A stretch of 64,000 nt of DNA from NCBI GenBank assembly GCA_964017065.1, contig OZ024784.1:16101152-16165151 (forward strand), read 5' to 3'. Shown in pieces: positions 41,601 to 55,300 of this stretch (positions are counted from its first letter, which is position 1; every line of letters begins with the position of its first letter). The translations under genes were made by a program, and so were the position numbers. The notes beneath the pieces are model-generated. The model worked only from the letters and a program-made list of their open reading frames with translations, had not been told where the DNA came from and ran no database searches. The stretch is from Haliclona indistincta. Its lineage: Eukaryota; Porifera; Demospongiae; Haplosclerida; Chalinidae.

Positions 41601-44336
41601 TACAGTTCTGCATTGATCGAGACTAGGAGGTTCCCAAGTGAGTCTAGACACACACTGTCTAGCTAACACATCACTATCTGGTCCATAAAAACACGTGGTA
41701 CTAGTTGTGGTGTTGACACTAGTCTCATTCCACTGGAACATTCCTCTAGTTTGCGTAGTGGTGATCTCATAATTACAATACCCTAATTCTGCATTAGAGT
41801 GCAAGTATGAGAAACTTATTGGTTGAGTAATTTTTATATCCGCGACTAATGACTATGTAGTACTATAATATTATTAGTGCTAGCTCCTTAGTTTCATATA
41901 GTACCTGAACTGATCTCAGTATCTGGAACGCTAAAGTTGTTAGCTCTCAGTACAGCAGTGATCTGGCTTAAGAAAATGTCCGGAGAGAGAGACTGATCCT
42001 GTGGATCATCTGGACCAACTATAACACACTCCACTCTATCTCTTCCTGAATCAACTGCTCTTCTGTGTGTTTGATATAATATGCCTCAAACTACTTCATA
42101 AAAATACAGTATTTGAGTTATGTTAGTGAAATTACTCATGTAAGCGGTTATAGTAAGTTTAGCATCGTTTGGGATACAGCTAGCATAAACTATTTGTGTG
42201 AGATTGTTACTTGCCTTGATACATTTTTGCATTCAAATGTGGTGACATTTACTTCCTGCAAGACCTGTGTACAGTTATTGGTAGAATAAATTATTTTATC
42301 TGACAAATCACACTTTGATGCATACCACATTTTCGATGCTACTCAGAGCTCCCTGAATGTTTTGGCTTGGTAGAATGTCACGCAGCAGTGAAGAAAATCT
42401 CATGTACAGAGTGAAGTTCATTATTGGCTGCTGAACTATTAGGAGACAATAAGGTTGTAGCAGTATGTGCATAATCAATGAGACGTTTAATGATGATCAG
42501 TTGTAAGTTGTAACCCATGATAGATTCATGCATCATTGATCCCACTATATGTATGACTAACTGATTCTGCAGTTGGTGACATCAACAGCGACCCATGATC
42601 CTCCTTGTGTGCAGGTGCGACTAGCATTATAACCTGGTCTGAATACACACGGCAGTTGAGCAGTGTCTTCAACTGCAGTCTTCGGCCAACTGTATGAACC
42701 AAACTGCTCAGTGGTGGTGTTCTCAGGGTCACAGAATAAAATTACTGTATAATCAAACAAAACTTTTTAAAATAAACAATTCTTGCAACATACCTTCCGG
42801 TGTTGGTGTTGGTGTCATAGCAACAGAATCTTCTGTACTTGTAATAACAAACAGAGATTCGCTGTCACCAGATCCCATATCAACTTCACTAGGCTGTATT
42901 GGTCCAGTATCTGTGTGACAAAAATTAAACCTCATTTACACATACACACTACAGCTATCATACCTACAGTCGTTGTTGGAACTGACATTGATGTTACTAT
43001 TGAATGTGATGACGTTGCAAACAACAAGGTAGTATTGTATGGTAGCAGCATGCCTGTATGTGCAAAGATATCAACAAACAGCATACACTAAACCAGCTAT
43101 ACACACAATAATAGTTACTATTAATTCTTGCAAGGGTAAAGCGTAAACCATAGAGTGTAGACTGTAAAGTGTGGCGCACTAATGCATTGAAATCAATAAA
43201 ATTCCATTGCATTGTGTGATTAAATACCGGTGACTTGACACATTAGTGACTGCAAGGTGATGCTTTACACTCAAATCTTCCTTGCAAGAAGTAATGAAAC
43301 CTCTGTTACCATACCGACTGTCACTGTTGGAGCTGGTGTTGTTGGTGTTGACATCAGTAGTAGCATTGCAGTAGTACTGTGTGATAGCACCATGCCTGCA
43401 AAGGAATGGCAAAGTGTTTTGAACACTCAATGCATGCAGGTTAGTATTTAACTAAGTCTCAAGAAGGACAAGATGATTAACGTCTTTGGCCCTCTATTGA
43501 AACCCTTATAATGTTGTAACCCAAATAATTATAAGCACGAATTTAATGATGAAAATAATATTGTTCTCGACTTACTTGATGAGTGACTAATCATTGCTGT
43601 CGTCAAAAGACTAGATGAGTTTCCTGTCGCATTAGAGCCTACACATGCATGGTAATACTATTGTGGTGGTAAATTAATTGTCACAACTCACAAATAAAAT
43701 CTGATGTTATAACATTAGTCGTGCAGTTTGTGATACATGTTCCATCTGTTCCATCATAATATGGGCAGCATGTAGAATTGCTGTCAGTGCATCCACCTTG
43801 ACCGACTCCTTGACAAACTCCCGAACAAGCTAAAATTGAAAGGCATAGTACATATAATACATTACAACCTGCATTCTCATACACTGTGACTTACGAATGC
43901 AGTTTGCGTCTGTATCCACTCCAGGTCCATTGGCAGCACAAATAAAGCAATCTCTTCTGGAAGAATTAAACACGTTTTCTGGCGGGTTCATTTCAATTGG
44001 ATCAAAATCGAATGGCGAAAATTTTTCTCCCGAGCACACTAGCTGGATTTGAGACACTTGCGATGTCATCTGATCTGGATTTAAGACATTGTACCTAATT
44101 GCGATCGAGAGATATCTGAACCGGTTGATACTATCGCCAACGGCCATACACGTGAAACGATATTCACTGATGTTCTGTACGAGTACTACTCCTTCCCCAC
44201 CAATCGAAGCAAGTAGCGTCTGCAACAAGGTACGGATTGTCGACTGATCTGGTAGTACGCATTCTGAGTTTCCAGTTATAGCAACGACTGTCAACACCAG
44301 CACTGCTACATAGTGCGGCACCGTGGGTAGAGTCAT
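38678..44336 (-). CDS. Adhesion GPCR B: mucin-like stalk-HRM-GAIN/GPS-7TM
   Basis: The chosen start (44336) gives a clean signal peptide, MTLPTVPHYVAVLVLTVVAI. An in-frame Met lies 14 codons upstream. A unique N-terminal domain of about 150 residues follows and ends RRDCFICAANGPGVDTDANC. A Cys-rich exon (about 43838-43690) has CSGVCQGVGQGGCTDSNSTC. Next is a Ser/Thr-rich stalk with duplicated exons (43398-43300, 43058-42961). An HRM-like module (42743-42557) is nearly identical in DNA to that of gene A, and a second module lies at 41804-41570. The GAIN region is at 41520-40330. The GPS with CQCDHLTNFACLV is at about 40265-40156, and the seven helices at 40100-39060. The tail contains SSTIRKTHDIETAEVIFF. 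It lacks Ig domains. Not every exon phase was verified. Confidence 0.78.
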
Positions 44337-44597
44337 GTTATCAGAGCTAGCTAGTGTTGACCTGGTATTAGCTGTCAAGTGAGGGTAGCTATATAGAATG
44401 TACTATAATAACTCATCCAGTATTCATAGTCCAAGATTGCGCATTTTTGCAATAATCAGCACAACAACGAGCAGCTCATAGGTGTGATTTTGATGACTGC
44501 AGCAAATATTAAGCACAACTAAAAAATAAAATCTCTAGTATTATTGTACTGGTACTATGACAATGTGCAAGCTTCTACTAGGCTCAGTCGATGATGA

Positions 44598-47500
44598 TCA
44601 CTGCTCATCATCACCATCGTCATCACTCCATTCATCGAAGTTAACTTCTGCTGTTTCAACGTGATGAGTGTTCTTGAAGGTCGATACTCTTTTAATCTTA
44701 GCTTTCACCCGCTGCAGCTGGCTTTCATCTTTATCAGAAAAATCTCTCATTTTTACAATAGTGTTCATAGTGGATGACTTGGATACTGGTTTATTTGAAG
44801 GTTTTGATTCCTTCTGCATGCGGCGGCATTTAGAAAACCATAGTTTTCGAACTTCAGAGTTTAAGACGACAAAGAAGACAAACAGAAAAAATCCTTGAAA
44901 TGAATTAAAGAAAACAAAAAGTAACTGCAATGAGAAGGATGCATCTGGATTATCCCTTGCTCCAGAAAATGTAAACAATGACAAGATCCAGGTGAGTCCA
45001 AGAAGAATCATTATCCCTGTCAGAGAAAATGTAATCTTGAGAATTTCTCTTGGTGGGAGAATAGCTTTAGACTCTTTGTGAGCATTTCGATTTTTGTAGT
45101 TTTTTATTAAGATCACGATAGTTATCACAAAGATGACAGTGTTGAAGATGATCACGATAAATATCAGACCAACAAATGCTCCAAAAAATACTCCTAAATT
45201 GCTGATGAAGCAACTGCAAATGTAGAGGAAAGGCATTGATTGTGCATGTGCATGTGGTCTCACTATCCAGGTGCCCCTGTGGCATTATTTGGTGCCGTGA
45301 AGTAGTTGTCTCGACTAACAGAAATACTGATACCAACAGGGATTAATGGAACACCTATAAAATGAATGAAACAATTGTAATAAATGTTGATAATAAAACT
45401 TACTCCAGCAAATGATTGAGACTACGAGCAAGTATTTTACTGAAATTGTAATAAAAACTATCACAAGTTTCTGAAAGAGGAGGACAGCTTCTGCAGCCAT
45501 CCACGTCCATGTGACCAGGATGAGGTAGTGGAGGAGCACACCCACAGTGATACAACCAGCTCTGTTCTCAGTACGATTAATACCAGCCACAAACACTATC
45601 AACACAAAGATAAGAGATAGAGCAAGCTGGACATGAAACTTTGCAACATCGCGCTGACGAAGGCTTCTGCATGGATTAATATGAGACCAATATCATGTGC
45701 ATGCATTTAATAACTGACTCAAATCCAAGGTATGTGATGATGAGAATACTTAACCCTACCAGAGACAAACTGATGCCGATAATACTGGTGATTTCTAGTG
45801 TCAATCGGTAACTTTCCGGTAATGGTATCCTGACACCAGTACGATCAGATATGTCCTAAGAAAGAAAGATAAAAACTGTGGTCAATTTTTCAATATATAT
45901 ATAGCATAAGTACCACTAAACAAGCAAAATTAGTAAGATGATCACATTCACATAAAACCACATTAGTGCTTTGGTTATAAAGTGTACGGCATCCTTCAGT
46001 ACTCCAGTTTCCTTGACCGTCTAAACAGGAACGAAAAAATGACAAAATTACACTATTAGGTGCACACTAACCGGCAGCAGTGAAGTTCCAAAAGACACAG
46101 CTTCTGGTAATAGTTTGGTTTGTTTCATTAGGCAACAGTAGTGGTGTATTGTTCAAGAGCAATAATATTCTTATTGAAGAATTTAGTCGGGTGCCCTCTG
46201 GAATACCATTCACTATTGCCGACACCACAACACTGGCGACAGAAGTTGTCTGATTGATAGTTTCTCTCACAGGAAACAAGCTTGTGTCTCTATAAACAGT
46301 GTATCCAGCTCTTACATCAGTAGCATCACCGCCGGCAATGTCATCGACTATATCATCAGGAAGTGTCAGGGAAGCCACATCTCCTGGAATCAGTTCAGCT
46401 GTAGTTGCATCTTCAGTTAATGCTGAGGCAAAAGATGATGATAGTACATAGTTAGAGACTGCATGACAAAATACTGACCTCCCATGGTGTTAGCTATGAA
46501 TGTCCTACCACGGAATTGTTCCTTTAAAATCTATAACAGTGCAGTTATACAACTTGTTGTTTTTGTTACTATAAAGTACAGTACCGTTTCTCCAATAAAG
46601 GCAATGTTGTCTCTATTAACGGTGATGTTGGTGAAGTTTTGTTGCTGCAGTAGAGTTGTTACTATGCTATCAAATCCCTGAACAATACTGGAGAGACATA
46701 GACATTATAGAGCATGCTGACTAACTTATTGCTTTGTTGATCAATCATACTCCACTCTACTATGCTGTCAAGAATTAGCACTACATTTTGAATTGTCTGT
46801 GACAGAAGTATGTTTAAGTATGCAATGCAAATAGTTCTTCTTACGTCTTGTATTAGCATTTCTGATAAAATCACATTCTGTTTTTGTAACAGTTCTGCAG
46901 TTCGGACTAAGATAGTTCGAATCACAAGAGCATTTTCTATGTTTTGATCCACTTCTTCTGTGGTTGAGTTGACAAGTATTGTCAGCTGTCGAAGAGCATC
47001 AAGTGAGGCATTTTCCTGTTCAAAAAATAAAGTATAGTTTCAGTAATAGACATCTGGTCGTGATATCTCACATTTTCAAGATCTGCAAAACGAGAGCTGA
47101 TAATCGTCCTACACATCTCAAGATCAGGAACAGTTAGACTGTTGTTTGAGTTGCAGAATCTCACAACGTCTACTTCCGGTGGACCATAGAAGCAGCTGGT
47201 TCTCACTGTGCTGTTAACTTTGGTCTCATTCCAGCTAAACACACCTCTTGTCTCATCATTGATGCTGTCTGCATTACAGTATCCATTTGCTGTATTGCGA
47301 TAACATTTTTTGTTAGAATGCTATAGTTTTTTATATGTACCTGAACTTGATTCCGTCCCTGGAATGCTAAAATTTTCATTTCGTAACACGGCTATGATTT
47401 GTTGAATTACTTGTGTGTTAAAGGAACTTCCAACTGTGCACTCAACTCGAAACTCATCGTTTGGTTCTCTGTCTTAAAAATCATGCGTTGTTTAAAATGA

Positions 47501-49052
47501 ACAGAAAAATGCTTACACTGTCACTTGGATACATGTGATCAATGATATGTTCACATTCTGTAGTACCTTGCGAGTATCAGTAGTTAGACAATGTTCAATA
47601 GCTTCACAAGTACTCACAATATTTGAAATATGCATTAGAGCTCCTGTCACATTGCCATTTGAAAGAATGTTTCGTAGTAAAGATGTAAATCGAATATATG
47701 TTGTAACATTTCTTGGTTGTGTATCTAAGTTTTAATCCCACTATGCAACACAGTTATTGTATATGGGACTAACCTTTGCAGTTGCTGATGTCAACAGTGC
47801 CCCATGATCCACCTTGCGTACAGGTGCGACTAGCATTATAACCTGGTCTGAATACACACGGCAGGTAAACAGTGATGTTCCCTCTTGTTTCTGGCCAGCT
47901 GTATGATCCATATTGACCAGCAGTTATGTTTTCAAAATCACAGAATCCTGTATCTATTAATAGTAATCAGAATTTTCAGTTATAAAAAGGAGTAGAAATT
48001 TACTTGATATGACACGTTCATTGCCAAACAACTGGGTTAACAGAGGTAAAAAGAGAGTTTCAAATTCTGGTGTTCGTTTGGTCTGCCTCATTACAGCCTG
48101 AATTCGTTGCAGGTTGTTTTGCCCATATCTATAAAAATGTAAGTAAATTTTTAGACTGTCGTAACTATTTGTACTCACCCTGGCACAATTGAACATTCAA
48201 CAGTTTGAAGACCTTGAAGTGATGCATTGACAGTGTTTAAAAGCTGAAGAATTGTACTATAATCACATTAAGCAACAAATTAAAAATACTTTAGCCTCCA
48301 GTATAGCAAGGGAGAGAGCTTCACCAACAAAGTCATCAATTCTACTTATATTACCAAACCATCGGATGGTTAATGTTGAAAATGGATCAGCAGCAACTGT
48401 AGTATATAAAGCTCACTTTGTTACTATAATCATTAAGTACTAACCAGAGACAGTGATATTAATAGTCTTTCTCACTGAAGCAGTTGAGTTACTAGCCACA
48501 CATGCATACTCGCCACCGATACTGATGCTGGTCTTGAAGATATGTGAGCTAGTCAAGTTTAGCTCATTGGAACTGTTGGACATTGTAAACAATTGCATTG
48601 CATTATCCAGTGTTGCTCCTGGTGCAAGCCTCTTCAGCACACTAGTAGAGGATAGGTTCTCGGTGTTGTTTGGATTATCAACATCGATAAAATTATCAAA
48701 AAGTTCCTCAAAGTCGGACACTTCAAAAAAATATTAGTTTTTTTACTAGTGCTGGGCTCACCAGGAACTTCTTCTTCATTCATAATTCTAATCCACTCAA
48801 TTGTGTCGTTTTCTTCTAGACCTGGGAATGAACATCTCACTAGAACATTCCTACCTTGTTCTACTAGAACAGTATCAGATTCACTCTGATCACCAGGAGG
48901 CTCAATCACTGTAATGCTAACATTAAGACCAACTGTGGAGGGATTAGTATAGGCATTATGTACATGCAACATTCCATGACTATTCTGTTACCTGCTCCAC
49001 AAAATGACAAAAGCATTAGACAGAAAACCACAACCAGTAGTTTCACAGCCAT
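44598..49052 (-). CDS. Adhesion GPCR C: Ig-HRM-GAIN/GPS-7TM
   Basis: The start at 49052 encodes the signal peptide MAVKLLVVVFCLMLLSFCG. An Ig-type domain spans 48970-48440, with NVLVRCSFPGLEENDTIEWI and SIGGEYACVASNS. It includes an unusual insert (FIDVDNPNNTENLS) also found in gene D. After a spacer (48200-47960) comes an HRM-like module (47940-47770) and a second one (47280-46990, FSWNETKVNS). The GAIN region lies at 46980-46080. The GPS with CECDHLTNFACLV is at about 46020-45912, and the seven helices at 45850-44870. The tail contains KRVSTFKNTHHVETAEVNF and ends in Asp/Glu. Among the four receptors this has one of the shorter ectodomains. The ligand is unknown. The exon model is approximate. 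Confidence 0.8.
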
Positions 49053-49304
49053 TCTGCAAATCAGGCCCTAGCTAGCTAGCTACTTCGAGAATTCTTTCAT
49101 AGAAACGGAAGTTAATACGTAATCGTTTTGATTTCAACAGCAAATCTGTCTCAGAACAAACATTTGATACATCAGGTGGATGGTAGGCAATGCACTTGTT
49201 TGCTAACACACAAATACATGAGATAATATAAAATATAACATTGCATGCAAAAATAATATGTATGAACTGTATGAATTTATAAGCATAAACAGTAGTTCAT
49301 CCTA

Positions 49305-52300
49305 TTATGGAAAATCATCATCATCATCACTAAAATCATCGGTAAAATCAAACTCGGCCGTCTCAACATGATGTGTCCTCTTCTTTGTCGATACACGTTT
49401 CACTCTTGCCCTCAGTTGTTTTCCCTGTGGCTGCTCTGATTCCAGCTTGGGCTTCTCTTCAATAACCTTTTCTTCGAGAGGAGCAAGAGGTGGTAGATCA
49501 ATCTCATCTTCATTTTCCTCATCAATTGGTGCTACACTGTGCATTTTGAGGTCTTCCTTCCTAACAGCAGCTTCCAAAGTTCCAGTAGTTGCATATATAT
49601 TACCAGAATACGTGTTTGTTTTGCCGGTTGAAGAGGTATTACCAGTGTATCGAAGATGTGACTTGCTAGTGTGTGGTTCACTCGACTTTATACAAGGACA
49701 GAGAACAGATAACCATGCATTTCGAGCATCAGCGCTGAGAATGACAAAGAAAACAAAGAGAAAGAAACCTTGAAGCGAGTTGAAGAATACAAAGAGGAAT
49801 TGCAGTGCAAACGAGGCGTCTCGATTTGTGCTTGTTCCAACTGATGTGAAAATTGACAAAACCCAAGTGAGTCCAAGTAGTGTCATAATTCCAGACAGAG
49901 ACAGGATCAACTTGCACGTTTCTTTCGGTGGAATTTGGACCTGGCTGTCCTTCATCTTACGCTTGTTGCGAGAAATATTGTGTCGGACCAGGACAGTAAT
50001 GACTATGATGAAAACGATCAAATTGAACAAAATGATGAGGAAAATAGGTCCGAGGAAAGCGCCAAAGAAGACACCGATGTGGTTAATGAAGCAGCTATAG
50101 TAAACAAGGAAATACAACAGTCATTATCAAAGTTAGCGCTGCAAGGACTTACAATCCTGGAGCTCCTGTTTGATTTTGAGGTAGAGTTATGTAGTAGTCA
50201 GGGTTTACTGCAACAGGTATGACCACAGGTACAATTGGAGCAGCTGCAGAATGTAACATAGTAACAAGATATAAATCATATTCTATATTATTGCCATACC
50301 CCAGCAGATGATCGATAGAACAATGATGTACTTTAAAGAGACTTTCATGAAGACTATCACCAGTTTCTGGAAGAGGAGGACAGCTTCTGCAGCCATCCAC
50401 ATCCATGTGACCAAGATGAGGTAGTGGAGGAGCACACCCACAGTGATACAACCAGGTCTGTTCTCAGTACGATTAATACCAGCCACAAACACTATCAACA
50501 TGAGTATCATTGACAGTGCTAGCTGTACATGGAATTTAGTCACATCTTTCTGACGAAGTTTTCTAAAACACAGAATATGCAACAGTTACTAAAAATTTTC
50601 TTGTTAAACTCACTTAAAGACAAGATATGTGATGAAGAGAATGATCAATCCAAGCAGAGATAAAACCACACCTACATATGACATAATCTCCAAAGCCAGT
50701 CTATAGCTTGATGGTAATGCCTCAGGAACAGTAGTACGTGCTGATATGTCCTATGACCAATGATACTGATGTACAGTGTACTGATGACATTGCTTATCTT
50801 ACCACAAGACAAGCAAAGTTTGTAAGATGATCGCATTCACAGTTAACTTCATTTGTTGTCTCATTGAAGAGTGTCAAGTTGCAACCTTCTGTACTCCAAA
50901 AACCTATAAAAACAAGTAGTAGCTAATGGGGGGTTGAAACTGACTATACCTCCGTTTGAAAAGTTCCAAAATGCGCATCTTGGTGTGGCAATTTCGTTTT
51001 GTTCCGGAGTACCGACATTATTGAGTATAAAAGTCAATCTAATAGAAGAGTTGAGCATCATTCCATCCAAAACACCACCGACTTGTGCGCCTATTATACT
51101 GCTACCGACTACAGTTCTGTCTATATTTGTAGGAGGAGTGGTTGTGACTGGAAACAGACTCGACTCTCTGTAAAATATGAATGCAATTGTGATATCTTGT
51201 CCTGGGAGTATATCACGAGGAATTGAGATAGAAGCTGAAGATTCCATTGTATTATCAATCTCAGAAACGTTGCCTGGTTATAAAACAACAAATGATTGAG
51301 CCTTGAATCTGAGGCTGTGTACCAAACCTTGTAAATCTCTGACTGCAAAGGTCCTTCCCTGGAACATGTCACTGGATATCTGGATCACGGTTTATCAAAA
51401 CACAGTAACTTGCAAAATTGGTGATCACTTACTCTTTCTGCTCTTAAGAGAATGTCCATCGTATTCACTGAAATATTAGTGAAATTCACTTGATCAATCA
51501 GAGCACGAGTAATGTTGTTAAATGCTTCAACAATTCTGCAATAAAAATTAACATTATTATAATTTCAGGTACAATAGCATACTGATTGTTCTCCTGTTGT
51601 ACCACATCTTGCGGCCAGTCCTCTACATTGTCCAGAATCATTACAACATTCCTCGTCGTCTGAAATAATTATTATTGTTGAAAAAAATAACAGAAAAAAG
51701 CAATACAACTCACATCTTCGACAACTTGTTGTGTAATCGCTGGCGACTGAACAATCGAAGCTGCTTGAACAATGACTATTTGTACTACACGTATAGTGTC
51801 AGTATTCTGATCCACTGTTTCATTGGTAGTTATCACAACACTAGTTAGATTATCAAGTACAGTTAAAACATTCTCTTGTGAGATATTCACCTATAGCATT
51901 AAAAAAAACTCTGTAACCTCCTGCATGTATAAAAACAGGAATTCTCTCACATTTTGTAGCTCCAAGAACTGAGCAGTTGCTTCGGTCCGACATATTTCGA
52001 TCATTGCTGGTGACAAATTGTTAGGCGACAGGCAAGTACGAGTCACGGTAGCATTAGCTGGGCCGAAGAAACATCTTGCACTAGCGCTAGTGCCCACTTC
52101 AGTCTCATTCCAACGAAACATTCTTCTTGGTCCACCGTCAATGGTCTCAGCATTACAGAACCCAACCACTAGTGACAACATAATAGTGAGGCATAGAATT
52201 GTGATAACTGTTGCATACCTGAAGCTCTACCAGAACCGGGAACAATTAGACTAGCTATGAGGTTTAGTATCATATTACCAACCGACAGAATTCCTGTTGG

Positions 52301-55300
52301 CACTGGAGGATACTCACGAATGACACACTCAACTTCAACTTGTGGAGGTGACAAGTTGTCTATACGACTAGAGATACATGCACAAAAAATTAATTATAAT
52401 GGTTTTATAGTGAGCTTACGGTGTTGCTGGTGAGCAAGACACAGTTTCTATTCCTGGAGACGATGATACATTGATTAACTCGAGTAACAAGAATTCCACG
52501 TTCTCAATAAATAAATTGCCTTGAAACTCAGGAGGAAATTGTGATGTAGCCCTGAGGTATACTGGTGAAAATTCTCCAATTGCGCCTAAAAAAAGGAAAG
52601 GATACAACAGTATACATGTATGTAGTATACTATTACTCACGTGCAACTGTGATGTTATATGTGACATTCCTTGCTCCAACACTGTTTCTAGCACGACATA
52701 CGTACTGGCCTCCAATAGAAGGACTGGTTGTGAAAAAACTTTGACTTGTCAAATTCACAGTTTGGGTTTGAGTTGTAGATGACATTGTATAAAGTCTTCG
52801 AGCACTATCATCAAGTGATACACCTGGACGCAAAGCTTTCATGACATTTTGCTGAGCTAGGCTTGCTGGGTCAGTGTTGTTAGGATTATTCACATCAACA
52901 AAGTTTGAAATGAACGACTGTACTGGAGGCACTGCATGTAGGAATAAGATACTACTAGTTAGTATTGTGTGATATTATAACTCACCAAGCTCTTCACTTC
53001 CATTGCTATTAATACGATACCATGCCACAGAATCCAATTCTACTCCTGCTACACTATTAGCAGCTGTGCAGCGAATCTCAACAAAACGTCCCTCATCTAC
53101 TACGATATTGAAGCCTGGATTGAGCACTGGTGAAGGCCTAAACAATTTCGTCATAATATCTGGTAGACCTAAGTAGTGAGTGACGGAAATACTAATTTGC
53201 ACAGTCAATGAAGCATTGGCTTACCATCTCTGCATTGACTGAAGTCAACTGGTGCCCAGATTAACCCAGTTAAACACTGTCTAATAGCAAGACCACCCCT
53301 CACTGCTGGACCAAACGCACACGATAGCTGCACAGTTTGATTTCGACCAGTTAGAGGCCAATTATAGTTACCAAATTCTGCTAAGTTAGTAGTTTCATTT
53401 GGACAAAATCCTTCAACTGGAAAAAAAGTTGCAACCACTTCGTACTATCTCTGCTATCTACTAAAATACCTGTTTCTGTCGATATATTAAAAGAAGGGAG
53501 TGAGTCATTTGTAAGCCCTGCTGTGATGACTCCGATGCTTTGCATGAACTGTGCTTCAGTGGTATCAAATGAAACGAAGTTACACTCCAATGCAGTTGCA
53601 TTCATATCCATACTGCGATAATGATAGCTAATACCAGCTGCTCACAATAGTAACTAAACACTCACTCTGCCTCCTGGTCGATAGCACAGACCACAATCTG
53701 TATTCCTGGATCACTTTCAGGAATTAAGTCTAAAACTTGACTTGAAGCCTGCATAAATGTTACTGACTGTTCAATTGCTTGTTGTTAGTCATAGCTTACT
53801 ATGCCAAGAAGAGCATTGCCCTCTTCAACCTGACGACGACCAAGAAGTAATCCACCTGGTTCAGAAAATGAGGCAAAGAATCTAAAAATAGCTGACATGA
53901 AAGGACCACTGGGTACTGAAGAAAAATATGCAAAATTATAGTAAAATTTACATGAATTTCTCACAAATGGTTGAAACTGTAACAGTTCTAGAATCGAATC
54001 CAAATTCTCCCACCACGATACACGTTATGTTGATGTCCATTTCATCTCCAAAGACATTAATTGTATTCAGAGATTCTTCAACAATTGCTACTGGAAGCTG
54101 GCGCTTTGTACGTGGGACTTGAGAGATAGAGCAAGCTAATAAAAGATCAGTTAACAGAGTAATTTTCATGTACTCTTGTAGACTTACGGCTACGATTTGC
54201 GATAGAATTAGCAAATCCATTGATAGTCATTTCATCTACAATTGCGCCAGGTTCTGTTAAGAACCAGTTTCCAACAACTGGACTGCCATCCTGGATTAAC
54301 TGTGATGAACTCTGGTCAGGCAAGCATCGAGCAACACGCCTTCTCCGGGGCTCAATTGTGAGCATACCATCTGTAACTTCACCGGACTCAGTTGTAACAA
54401 TAGGTGTTGGACGAGCTACATAAAATGCATATAAAATGACCAGTAGAGTAAGAAATAGCAGAGATGTAAGGGGCCACTGGCTCCAAATGTTTTTGGTTAT
54501 AATTGCTGTGTGATGGTCAATGTACATAATAGCAGTTGACTGACTTACCATTAGGGTCATCTATGACGAAAGCAGTTTGAAAAGTTCCATTCGAGGCATT
54601 TTGTAATAACATGGCTGTTGAATTTTGCACCAAAATTCTCAATTCAGTGAAAGAAAGATTGGAAGTGTCATTGATGGCAGGAAATGATCTCACATCACAC
54701 TGTACTCGACTCACATTAGTACCAATGATAGCATCAATACACCTGTGGTGGTATATCATGATCAAACATTGTACAATTCATATCATCATTCACTTACCCA
54801 TTTGGTACAAAGCAGTTAATTATCTGTATACCAACGGCACTTTGTGGTATGTTCCTAGTTAACTGCAAAATTATTATACTTATCATTTTCAGCCATACTA
54901 TTGTGTTGAAAATAATTACCGCTAATCCTAGTCCTGGAATAACATCTATTGGTGCCCTGACAGTAACTCTGAGATTCACCTCAACAGCAGGCTCAGAAAC
55001 ATCAGCAGCTGCACATCAGATAAGTAATGCTATACCAACACGTCATTGTGCTCACCAATAACTGATAAGTTTGCAGTGATGTTGATGGAGACACCTAATT
55101 CATAAGTAGCAGTGCAGATGTACAAACCGGCATCGCTTGGAGAAATGTTGGAAAACCTCAGTGTGATACTACCAGTATTATTCGCTGTACTCACTGTGTA
55201 GAATAACACATTAATAATACTGTTTATAATTATTATTCATATTTTACTAACCTACTGTGTTATTGCCTACAAAAATCAAACTCAGCATTACTAAAGGTGG

